NCBI GenBank assembly: GCA_040002595.1
Contig: JBDUED010000001.1
Location: forward strand, 1 to 64,000
DNA length: 64,000 nt
Origin: Dokdonella_A sp040002595
Lineage (GTDB): Bacteria > Pseudomonadota > Gammaproteobacteria > Xanthomonadales > Rhodanobacteraceae
Reading direction: 5' to 3'
This document shows, in pieces, positions 45,203 through 52,196 of this stretch (position 1 is its first letter; the number at the start of each line of letters is the position of its first letter). A program made the position numbers and the translations under genes. The notes under the pieces were generated by a model. It made no database searches. It was not told the DNA's origin and was given only the letters and a program-made list of their open reading frames with translations.

Positions 45203-46540
45203 TCATGGCGTGCCAGAGGTGCTCGTCGCTGTGGCGTCAGCGCCGGGCAGGCGGATTTCCACAAAAGCCTCGCTGCGGATCTGGCGCAAGAAGCTTTGGT
45301 ATTCGTCCTCGGCCTTGCGCTGAAACAATATGTTCTTCGCTTCTTCGCGCTGCATGTCGCCGGCCTTGTCGACACTGCGCGTGCCTTCGAGCTGGACCAG
45401 ATGCCAGCCGATTTCAGTCTGGAACGGCGCCGAAGTTTCGCCATCTTTCAGATTCTTCAGCGCCGCCTCGATGCCCGGACCATACGCATCGGCGACGAAC
45501 CAGCCAAGATCGCCGCCCAGTCGTGCGGTGGAATCATCCTCGGACGATTCCTTGGCGGCCTTGGCGAAATCCTCCCCGCCGACAATTCGGTGGCGAATTG
45601 CGCTGATCTTCTTTTCCGCCTGCTCGCTCGTCATCAGCTCGCTGGTCTTGATCAGCAGATGACGCGCGTTGTATTCAGTCACCAGTTGTGCCGCACCGGC
45701 ATCGCGCTTGCCAATCAGCTTGATGATGTGGAAACCGTTCGGGCCACGCAACGGTTCGGATACGCCGCCTTCGGCCAGCTTGTCAGCTGCCTCGATCAGT
45801 GCCGGCGGCAATTCGTTGCGGCTGCGCCAGCCAAGATCACCGCCCTGCAAGGCATTTTCGGCGTTCGAATAGCGAATCGCAGCAGCGGCGAAATCCATCC
45901 CGCCATCGATCTGTTTTTTCGCCTCGTCGGCCTTCGCACGTGCCGCATCGACCTGTTCCGGGGTCGCGCCGTCAGGAACGTTGATCACGATATAACCCAG
46001 ATGCACATCGCCGCCGTGCAGGTTGCCGTTCTTGAGCATGCTGTCGATTTCCGCATCGCTGATATGCACGCGGCTTTGCGCAACGCGCTGGCGCAGGCGT
46101 TGCACAATCAGTTGCTCGCGCACACCCTTGCGGAACTGATCGTAGTCGAGCCCCTGGCTCTCGAGCATGCCGCGCAACTGGCCGACTTCCATGTTGTTCT
46201 GCTTGGCGATAAGCCCGAGCGCCTGGTCGACTTCGGCATCGGACACCTTGACTCCGGTCGAATCCGCCCGCGCAACCTGCAGTTTCTGCAGAATCAGCCG
46301 ATCGAGCATCTGGCGTTCAAGCACGTCGTGCGGCGGCAACTCCTGCGGATTCTTCGCAAATTGCGCGCTCACGCGCGCCACGTCGCGATCGAGCTCGCTT
46401 TGCAGCACAACGTCTTCGTCCACTACCGCGACGATGCGGTCGAGCGGCTGGGGGGAAGCTGCGACAGATTGCGCGATCGCCCGGGGTGCGGCGGCTGCAA
46501 CGAAGAGTGCGAAGGCGAGGCTGGCAAAAAATGGTTTCAT
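45203..46540 (-). CDS. surA: Periplasmic chaperone / peptidyl-prolyl isomerase SurA
   Basis: Periplasmic chaperone that carries outer-membrane proteins, LptD among them, to the BAM complex. It is 445 aa from MKPFFASLAFAL with a signal peptide ending AIAQS. The N-terminal SurA domain (DRIVAVVDEDVVLQSEL) is followed by two parvulin domains (about residues 190-290 and 300-400). Both contain parvulin phrases, including DLGWRSRNELPPAL and DLGWFVADAYGPG. It normally stands directly after lptD; here about 5.7 kb of unrelated genes separate the two. Confidence 0.96.
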   Translation of the reverse strand: MKPFFASLAFALFVAAAAPRAIAQSVAASPQPLDRIVAVVDEDVVLQSELDRDVARVSAQFAKNPQELPPHDVLERQMLDRLILQKLQVARADSTGVKVSDAEVDQALGLIAKQNNMEVGQLRGMLESQGLDYDQFRKGVREQLIVQRLRQRVAQSRVHISDAEIDSMLKNGNLHGGDVHLGYIVINVPDGATPEQVDAARAKADEAKKQIDGGMDFAAAAIRYSNAENALQGGDLGWRSRNELPPALIEAADKLAEGGVSEPLRGPNGFHIIKLIGKRDAGAAQLVTEYNARHLLIKTSELMTSEQAEKKISAIRHRIVGGEDFAKAAKESSEDDSTARLGGDLGWFVADAYGPGIEAALKNLKDGETSAPFQTEIGWHLVQLEGTRSVDKAGDMQREEAKNILFQRKAEDEYQSFLRQIRSEAFVEIRLPGADATATSTSGTP

Positions 46541-46862
46541 GTTTCTTCCGGAAAATTCAAGTGCAATTGAAAATGTGAATCGATGCCTGGAATCGGGCTG
46601 CAGACGCGACGTCATTGGCAGACTCGACCACGCGGATACGTCATTCTAAGCCTCATTCGTGTCGTCGGCGAATGTTCGGGGTTGGCTCTGGTGCCGCTCC
46701 CGACCCACTGCGCTCACTCCTGTCGATGGCTCCGCTCCGGCAGGCCGCCATTTGCACCGCGGTGTAGAATCCAGTAATGGTTTGTCCGCAGCTTGCGTTC
46801 GAGATTCGGCGCCGCTGGCGGAATTCTTTCGTTGTTCGGCGCGGCCAGGACTCGCAAGCGAA
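46541..46862. other. Divergent intergenic region between surA and a small exported protein gene
   Basis: 322 bases with no supported gene. The surA promoter must lie here, because surA is no longer fused to an lptD transcript. No clear repeat or integration scar is visible, although this is one edge of the accessory insert. Confidence 0.45.
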
Positions 46863-47318
46863 GTGAATCTGAGCCCTTCCCGGATTTTCGCTGGCGCCTT
46901 TGTGGCGATACTTGCGCCGCTGACCGCTGTTCGAGCCGCGGCACCTTTACTCGCGTTTGTCCCGATTACTCCGACAACCGTGACGCTGGCGTCCAATGGA
47001 ATGGCATCGATACAGTATCAAGTGACCAATCAAGGCAATGTTGGGCATACATGGACGATGAATCCTATTCAAGGAGTCTCCCAGAACACCATCGGTAGCG
47101 GCGTGTGCGCGAGTGCGTTTGCGTTGGCATCGGGTCAATCATGCCTGCTGAATCTGCATTTGGATGGAAGCTTGATCAATAGCTTCGGCATACAGGGTGG
47201 ACCGGTGGTCTGCGTGCAAGGTTCCGCTCTTGAGTGCTACCAGCCGAACGCGGCCGACAGTCTCGATATCACCATTGACGATACGATTTTCAGCAGCGGC
47301 TTTGACCCGATTCCCTAG
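46863..47318 (+). CDS. Small exported protein with a beta-sandwich-like domain and IFSSGF tail
   Basis: Exported protein of 151 aa from a GTG start (VNLSPSRIFAGAF), chosen because it gives a proper signal peptide ending AVRAAA; no ribosome-binding site is obvious. The mature part reads FVPITPTTVTLASNGMASIQYQVTN, then SGVCASAFALASGQSC and GGPVVCVQGSALECYQP. This is the style of a cysteine-bearing domain found at the front of secreted proteins in Legionella and xanthomonads. It ends DDTIFSSGFDPIP, a tail related to IIFANGFN at 28350. Function unknown. Confidence 0.65.
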   Translation: MNLSPSRIFAGAFVAILAPLTAVRAAAPLLAFVPITPTTVTLASNGMASIQYQVTNQGNVGHTWTMNPIQGVSQNTIGSGVCASAFALASGQSCLLNLHLDGSLINSFGIQGGPVVCVQGSALECYQPNAADSLDITIDDTIFSSGFDPIP

Positions 47319-47398
47319 CAGGCGCTGCAAACCCCACTGCGCTGCGCGCAGGAGCGCGAGGTAGCGGCCATTGCCGCGGCATGCGCCATACTTGCGCG

Positions 47399-48622
47399 AT
47401 GAGCGCCGCTGCCGGTACCACCCTGAATACACGTTGCTGCATCGTCGGCGGCGGTCCGGCCGGGATGATGCTGGGCCTGCTGCTGGCGCGCGCCGGGGTC
47501 ATGGTGACGGTACTTGAGAAGCACGCCGATTTCCTGCGCGATTTCCGCGGCGACACCGTGCATCCCTCTACCTTGCAGATTCTCGATGAACTCGGTCTTT
47601 TGCAGAAATTCGCACAGTTGCCGCAGCGGCGTGTTGACCATCTCGATGGCATTGTCGGCGGCCACCCGCAGCCGCTCATTGACTTTCGCGGCCTGAAACC
47701 ATTTGCGTATCTCGCGCTGGTGCCGCAGTGGGATTTTCTCGACCTGCTTGCCTCGGAAGGACGCCTGCATGCGGGATTCGATCTGCGCATGAGCCACGCC
47801 GCCACCGGCTTGCTGCAAGAAAACGGGCGCGTAACCGGCGTCCAGGTGCAGGGCCCGGACGGGCCGTTCGAGATTCATGCCGACCTGGTCGTCGCGTGCG
47901 ATGGCCGGCGTTCGACCATGCGCGAAGCGGCCGACCTGCATGCCCACGAATACGGCGCGCCGATGGACGTGCTGTGGTTCCGCCTCCCGCGCGCGTCCAG
48001 CGATCCACAAGATACCTTTGGCATCATCGATCGCGGCCGCATGATGGTGCTGCTGAACCGCACCGAGTACTGGCAGGCCGCCTATCTGGTGCCCAAGGGT
48101 GGCGATGCCGCCTTGCGCGCACAACCGATTGGCGCGTTCGGCGATTCCGTCGCCGAGCTCGCGCCGTTCCTGGCAGACCGAACGTCCGTGCTCACGTCCT
48201 GGGACCAGGCCAGCACCTTGCAGGTGCAAGTCGACCGCTTGCCGCGATGGCACCGACCCGGCCTGTTGCTGATTGGCGACGCCGCGCACGCGATGTCACC
48301 CATTGGCGGCGTCGGCATCAATCTGGCGGTCCAGGATGCGGTAGCCGCTGCCAATGCACTGGCACGGCCGCTGCTGGCGGGCGGCGCTATCGACGAGGCG
48401 CTGCTGGCGCAGGTGCAACGCCGCCGCGAATGGCCTACGCGGGTCGTGCAGGCGGTGCAGAGGGCAGTACAACGGCGCGTGATTTCACGTGCGCTGGCGC
48501 AAAACGGCCGCCCGTTGCGCGTTCCCGTTGTGCTGCGCGCCTTGTTGCGTTATCGCGTGGTGCGGCATATTCCGGCGCGCCTGTTCGGCTACGGGCTACG
48601 CCAGGAACACGTGCGTTGCTGA
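47399..48622 (+). CDS. FAD-dependent monooxygenase (PheA/TfdB, UbiH-like fold)
   Basis: Aromatic-ring-type flavin hydroxylase of 407 aa from MSAAAGTTLN; an ATG 18 bases upstream is possible. The dinucleotide motif CCIVGGGPAGMMLGLLLARAG is at about 13-33, the DG motif is in VVACDGRRSTMREA, and LLIGDAAHAMSPIGGVGINLAVQDA is the second FAD motif. The C-terminus is basic and unusual (QRRVISRALAQNGRPL). The substrate is unknown. It lies in the insert between lptD and surA and does not overlap its neighbours. Confidence 0.88.
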   Translation: MSAAAGTTLNTRCCIVGGGPAGMMLGLLLARAGVMVTVLEKHADFLRDFRGDTVHPSTLQILDELGLLQKFAQLPQRRVDHLDGIVGGHPQPLIDFRGLKPFAYLALVPQWDFLDLLASEGRLHAGFDLRMSHAATGLLQENGRVTGVQVQGPDGPFEIHADLVVACDGRRSTMREAADLHAHEYGAPMDVLWFRLPRASSDPQDTFGIIDRGRMMVLLNRTEYWQAAYLVPKGGDAALRAQPIGAFGDSVAELAPFLADRTSVLTSWDQASTLQVQVDRLPRWHRPGLLLIGDAAHAMSPIGGVGINLAVQDAVAAANALARPLLAGGAIDEALLAQVQRRREWPTRVVQAVQRAVQRRVISRALAQNGRPLRVPVVLRALLRYRVVRHIPARLFGYGLRQEHVRC

Positions 48623-48777
48623 GAGGGTGATGACGACGCGTGGCTGCCGATTTCGCCGACAGTGAGCGCCTGATTCCGCGTGCCCAGTCGTGTGGCCACC
48701 TACACGCGCACGCGTTATGCTGCAGCCAAAGTTATCGATTCTGATTTGTTCACAACGTATTCCGGGGGGAGGAATCG

Positions 48778-50385
48778 ATGGCGAATGACGGCATGAGGTT
48801 TTCACCGAGCCGGCGCGATGTACTGCGCACAATCGGATTGGCCGCCGGTGGCGCAGCCATGTATCAGGCGATGACGGCGCTGGGTTTTGCGGCGGAATCG
48901 AAATACCAGGGTCCGGTCGATCTTGCCGGTGCTCCGAAGGGCGCATCGGTGCTGATCCTGGGCGCGGGCATGGCCGGGATGACCGCAGCCTACGAATTGC
49001 GCAATGCGGGCTACAAAGTGCAACTGCTCGAATACAACGATCGTGCAGGCGGGCGCAACTGGTCGTTGCGCGGAGGCGATACGTTTACCGAAATGGGCGG
49101 TGCAACGCAGCGCTGCGAGTTCGACAAGGGGCTGTACATCAACCCGGGACCGTGGAGGTTGCCGCATCATCACCAGAACATGCTGCATTACTGCCAGGTC
49201 CTCGGTATCCAACTCGAACCGTTCGTACAGGTCAATTACAACGCCTATTTGCACAGCGAGCACGCGTTCGACGGAAAACCGCAGCGCTATCGCGCCTACA
49301 ACGCCGACTTTCGCGGCATGGTTTCGGAGTTGCTCGCCAAGAGTGTTGCGCAGCATGGGCTCGATGCGCCGCTGACGAACGAAGATCGCGACAAGCTGCT
49401 CGCATCGCTGCAGCTTTGGGGATTCCTCGACGGCAAGTATCGCTACGTGCGCGGCGAAGGTAGCAGTGCAACGCGCGGCTACGACCGAGATCCAGGCGGT
49501 GGGCTCGGCGGCAAACCGGTGCCTTCACAACCGCTGTCGCCACAAGATGTGTTGCGCTCGCAACTGTGGCAGACGTTGTTCATCAGCAACCTTTACGAAT
49601 TCCAGACGACACTGTTCCAGCCGGTCGGCGGCATGGGTCGCATTGGCGAAGCGTTCGGCAAGAAGCTCGATGGTCTGATCCAGTACAACGCCAAGGTCAC
49701 GCGCATCGCGCAGGACGAGCACGGCGTGACTGCGCACTACGAAGATTCGCGACACCCCGGAACCACGCGCGAAGCGCGCGCAGATTGGTGCATCTGCACG
49801 ATTCCATTGTCGATTCTGAGTCAGATCCCGATGAATGTGGGCGAGGCGATGACTGCCGCGATTGCGGCGGTCCCGTATGCGGCATCGACCAAGATCGGCC
49901 TGCAATTCAAGCGTCGCTTCTGGGAGCAGGACGAGCACATCTACGGCGGTATCACGTATACGGACTTGCCGATTTTCAATATCAGCTATCCATCGTCCGG
50001 TTTCTTCGATCGCGGTCCGGGCGTGCTGCTTGGCGCGTACAACTGGGGGCCGGCAGCCTTCCAATTCAGTGCACTCAGCCCCGCAGATCGTGTGAAAGAA
50101 GCCGTACGTTTGGGCCGCCAGATCCATCCACAGTACGAAAAGGAATTCCAGAACGGCGTTGCCGTAGCCTGGCATCGTTCGCCATTCACGATGGGATGCT
50201 TCGGCGAGTGGACGGAGGATTTACGCGACACGCACTACGATAATTTATGCCGCATGGACGGTCGCATTGCGCTGGCCGGTGAGCATGCCTCGTATTTGCC
50301 GGCATGGCAGGAGGGCGCGGTGACCTCGGCCTTGGACGCGATCGGGCGCGTCCACGTGCGCGCTGTTGCAGGAGGGGCCGCATGA
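48778..50385 (+). CDS. Tat-exported flavin amine oxidase/dehydrogenase
   Basis: FAD enzyme of the monoamine-oxidase superfamily, 535 aa, acting on an amine or amino acid in the periplasm. A twin-arginine signal SRRDVLRTIGLAAGG (11-25) implies folded export with FAD bound. The FAD motif VLILGAGMAGMTAAYEL and the GGRNWSLRGG block follow at about 58-100. The C-terminal ALAGEHASYLPAWQEGAVTSAL closes the flavin site. It is first in a coupled operon with a cytochrome c and RidA, which suggests electrons go to cytochrome c rather than oxygen, as in nicotine oxidoreductase NicA2. The substrate is not known. Confidence 0.88.
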   Translation: MANDGMRFSPSRRDVLRTIGLAAGGAAMYQAMTALGFAAESKYQGPVDLAGAPKGASVLILGAGMAGMTAAYELRNAGYKVQLLEYNDRAGGRNWSLRGGDTFTEMGGATQRCEFDKGLYINPGPWRLPHHHQNMLHYCQVLGIQLEPFVQVNYNAYLHSEHAFDGKPQRYRAYNADFRGMVSELLAKSVAQHGLDAPLTNEDRDKLLASLQLWGFLDGKYRYVRGEGSSATRGYDRDPGGGLGGKPVPSQPLSPQDVLRSQLWQTLFISNLYEFQTTLFQPVGGMGRIGEAFGKKLDGLIQYNAKVTRIAQDEHGVTAHYEDSRHPGTTREARADWCICTIPLSILSQIPMNVGEAMTAAIAAVPYAASTKIGLQFKRRFWEQDEHIYGGITYTDLPIFNISYPSSGFFDRGPGVLLGAYNWGPAAFQFSALSPADRVKEAVRLGRQIHPQYEKEFQNGVAVAWHRSPFTMGCFGEWTEDLRDTHYDNLCRMDGRIALAGEHASYLPAWQEGAVTSALDAIGRVHVRAVAGGAA

Positions 50386-50858
50386 AAACCGTAACCAGGG
50401 GTTACCCGGTCGCGTGGTGTCGGCTGTTCACGGTTGCTGCCTGCCTGATGTCAGGCGCGTTACATGCGCAGACCGCCGACCAGCCCATTTTGAGTGGCGA
50501 TCAACTTGCCCACGCCAATGGCGAACAGATTTTCCAGCATATCTGCCAAGGCTGCCACATGCCGGATGCGCGCGGGGCCGTCGGTGCCGGGAATTATCCG
50601 GCATTGGCGAAGGACCCAAATCTTGCCTCGGCCCAGTTCATGGCCGCAGTGGTGTTGAACGGGCGGCGCGACATGCCTTCATTCGCAGTGCGCCACGACT
50701 TGCACGGGTTCGAAGCTCTGGTCCGCGTCGGCCTCGGCGACGCGCAGATTGCAGATGTGGTCAATTACGTGCGCAGTCATTTTGGCAATCACTACGCCGA
50801 CAAGCTGAGCGCCGTCGATGTTGCGGCCTTGAATGCGCCGAAAAAGGAGTCGCCATGA
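50382..50858 (+). CDS. Periplasmic class I cytochrome c, partner of the amine oxidase
   Basis: Mono-haem cytochrome c of 158 aa with a Sec signal ending ALHAQT. The haem site is CQGCH in GEQIFQHICQGCHMPDARG, and the sixth ligand is the methionine in NGRRDMPSFA. Its start overlaps the amine oxidase stop (ATGA), and its stop overlaps the ridA-like start, so all three are made together. It probably accepts electrons from the flavoenzyme and passes them to the respiratory chain. Confidence 0.9.
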   Translation: MKTVTRGYPVAWCRLFTVAACLMSGALHAQTADQPILSGDQLAHANGEQIFQHICQGCHMPDARGAVGAGNYPALAKDPNLASAQFMAAVVLNGRRDMPSFAVRHDLHGFEALVRVGLGDAQIADVVNYVRSHFGNHYADKLSAVDVAALNAPKKESP

Positions 50859-51349
50859 AATCCGTGATGTTCGCTTTGTTGCTGTTGATCGCCGGTTCCG
50901 TGTGGGCTGCGCCAGCGGACAAGGTAACGCGCCATCCGATCCCTGGCAGCAATTTCCCGATTTCCGCTGCGGTTGAAATTCCTGCCGGCAAGAATGTTGT
51001 TTATCTCAGTGGCGTAGGTCCGCCAATCGCCGACAAATCCGCAGCCAAAGACAGTGCCGGCGCGTATGGCAACACCGAAACGCAAACCGTCGCTGTACTC
51101 AGGCGGATTCAGGCGCAACTGGAAAGTCTGCATCTTTCGATGGGAGACGTGGTGAAGATGCAGGCGTTTCTGGTTGGCGATCCTGCTAACGGAGGCAAGC
51201 TCGACTTCGCCGGATTCATGAAAGGCTACGTGCAGTTCTTCGGCACGAGGCAGCAACCGAATCTTCCGGTGCGTTCGGCCCTGCAGGTCGCCGCATTGGC
51301 AGGCCCGGGCATGCTGGTCGAAATCGAGGTGACTGCGGTGCGGCCCTGA
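50855..51349 (+). CDS. Exported RidA-family imine deaminase
   Basis: RidA/YjgF/UK114-family protein, 164 aa. It carries an N-terminal signal peptide (MKSVMFALLLLIAGSVWAAP), which most RidA proteins lack, so it should act in the periplasm. Family blocks include VVYLSGVGPP, GNTETQTVAVLRRIQAQLESL, DVVKMQAFLVG and RSALQVAALAGPGMLVEIEVTAV. The Arg near position 141 in PVRSALQV corresponds to the catalytic arginine position. RidA hydrolyses reactive imines, exactly what an amine oxidase produces, so placement as third gene of this operon is meaningful. Confidence 0.87.
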   Translation: MKSVMFALLLLIAGSVWAAPADKVTRHPIPGSNFPISAAVEIPAGKNVVYLSGVGPPIADKSAAKDSAGAYGNTETQTVAVLRRIQAQLESLHLSMGDVVKMQAFLVGDPANGGKLDFAGFMKGYVQFFGTRQQPNLPVRSALQVAALAGPGMLVEIEVTAVRP

Positions 51350-51437
51350 GCATTTGAACTCCAGTTCGACCTACGGCGCGTTGTCGAGCGCGCGTACGGA
51401 TGGTCTACCATCGTCGTATCCCTAATGCATGCCGGAC

Positions 51438-51701
51438 TCAAGACGGTCGGCGCGAGCGCGTTGTGGGGGTCTGCTGCTGCGATTCGACGTAGGAGTCCAC
51501 CAGCCTGCGAATCATCCGTTGATACTGGGTGTGATGTTTGGATGCTTCCGATTTGAAGAACTCGACGCTCTTCTTGCTTAGCGCCAATGTAACCTTCACG
51601 CCTTCATCTCGAAAGGCCAACTCCGCCGGCGAAGGAAGAAAGTCCGCAACGATCTCGACTTTGCCGATGGGTTCATTGGTGTATCTGATTTTGCTGCTCA
51701 T
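51438..51701 (-). CDS. brnA: BrnA/CopG-type antitoxin
   Basis: Antitoxin of 87 aa with a ribbon-helix-helix-like end: VKVTLALSKKSVEFFKSEASKHHTQYQRMIRRLVDSYVE. The N-terminal 30 residues would be the toxin-binding part. The start overlaps the 3' end of the toxin frame by 29 bases, the usual brnT-brnA arrangement. BrnA dimers normally repress their own promoter; a palindrome upstream of brnT fits this. The antitoxin is intact although the toxin frame is broken. Confidence 0.8.
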   Translation of the reverse strand: MSSKIRYTNEPIGKVEIVADFLPSPAELAFRDEGVKVTLALSKKSVEFFKSEASKHHTQYQRMIRRLVDSYVESQQQTPTTRSRRPS

Positions 51702-51964
51702 AGATCGCTTTTCCTTTGCGCCAATAACCTGCGCCGATGATGCGGATGGTTTGCTGCCGGTAGGTGAATCGCACTGTCAGCACACCATCCATTACCCTGC
51801 CGAAACAATAAAACCGATCTTCAATGCCGCTGTGCAAAAAAATCCTTGGCAATCACCCGCTTGGGATCAGCGAAGGCGTATTGCGCCTTCACAAAAGACA
51901 CACCATGTTTGAGCTGATTGGCTTCGTCTTTGCCACCATCCCACTCGAAGCGCACTTGGCTCAT
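51673..51964 (-). pseudogene. brnT: BrnT-type ribonuclease toxin gene, frameshifted
   Basis: Reading from the ATG at 51964, the protein begins MSQVRFEWDGGKDEANQLKHG and continues to IAKDFF, then stops early at TGA. In the next frame it resumes as HSGIEDRFYCFGRVMD, TVRFTYRQQTIRI and GAGYWRKGKAIYEQ, both halves unmistakably BrnT. The break lies at a run of seven A on the plus strand (51836-51842); six would restore a continuous protein of about 96 aa. It is therefore a recent +1 slip, either a genuine inactivation or a homopolymer sequencing error. The gene precedes brnA on the same strand. Confidence 0.82.
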
Positions 51965-51996
51965 CGGATGACGCTACCATGTAGCCATATGTAAAG

Positions 51997-52012
51997 CCAT
52001 ACGTTTGTATGG
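51997..52012. promoter_or_regulatory. Candidate BrnA operator upstream of brnT
   Basis: The perfect inverted repeat CCATAC-GTTT-GTATGG lies 33 bases before the brnT start, next to related half-sites (CCATAT near 51984). Ribbon-helix-helix antitoxins such as BrnA typically bind such short dyads for autoregulation. Confidence 0.5.
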
Positions 52013-52196
52013 AACAATTGCGCTCATGCCTTGGCCAAACGATGTGCTGCGCCCGGTGCAGTACCGAGCGTTCCATCAGATTGGTCAACGGTATTGGATC
52101 AATTCCAACGACGAGTATGGGGCAACCGAGAATGCGCCAAGCGCAAGCCATACGCACTGTCGAGATGGCTCATCCCCGCGACCTTGTGGGCGCCGA

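Noticed and set aside
51965..52196. Short frames between brnT and lptD on both strands
   Set aside because: No ribosome-binding sites or recognisable products; the region is better explained as the brnT promoter plus the lptD 3' flank.
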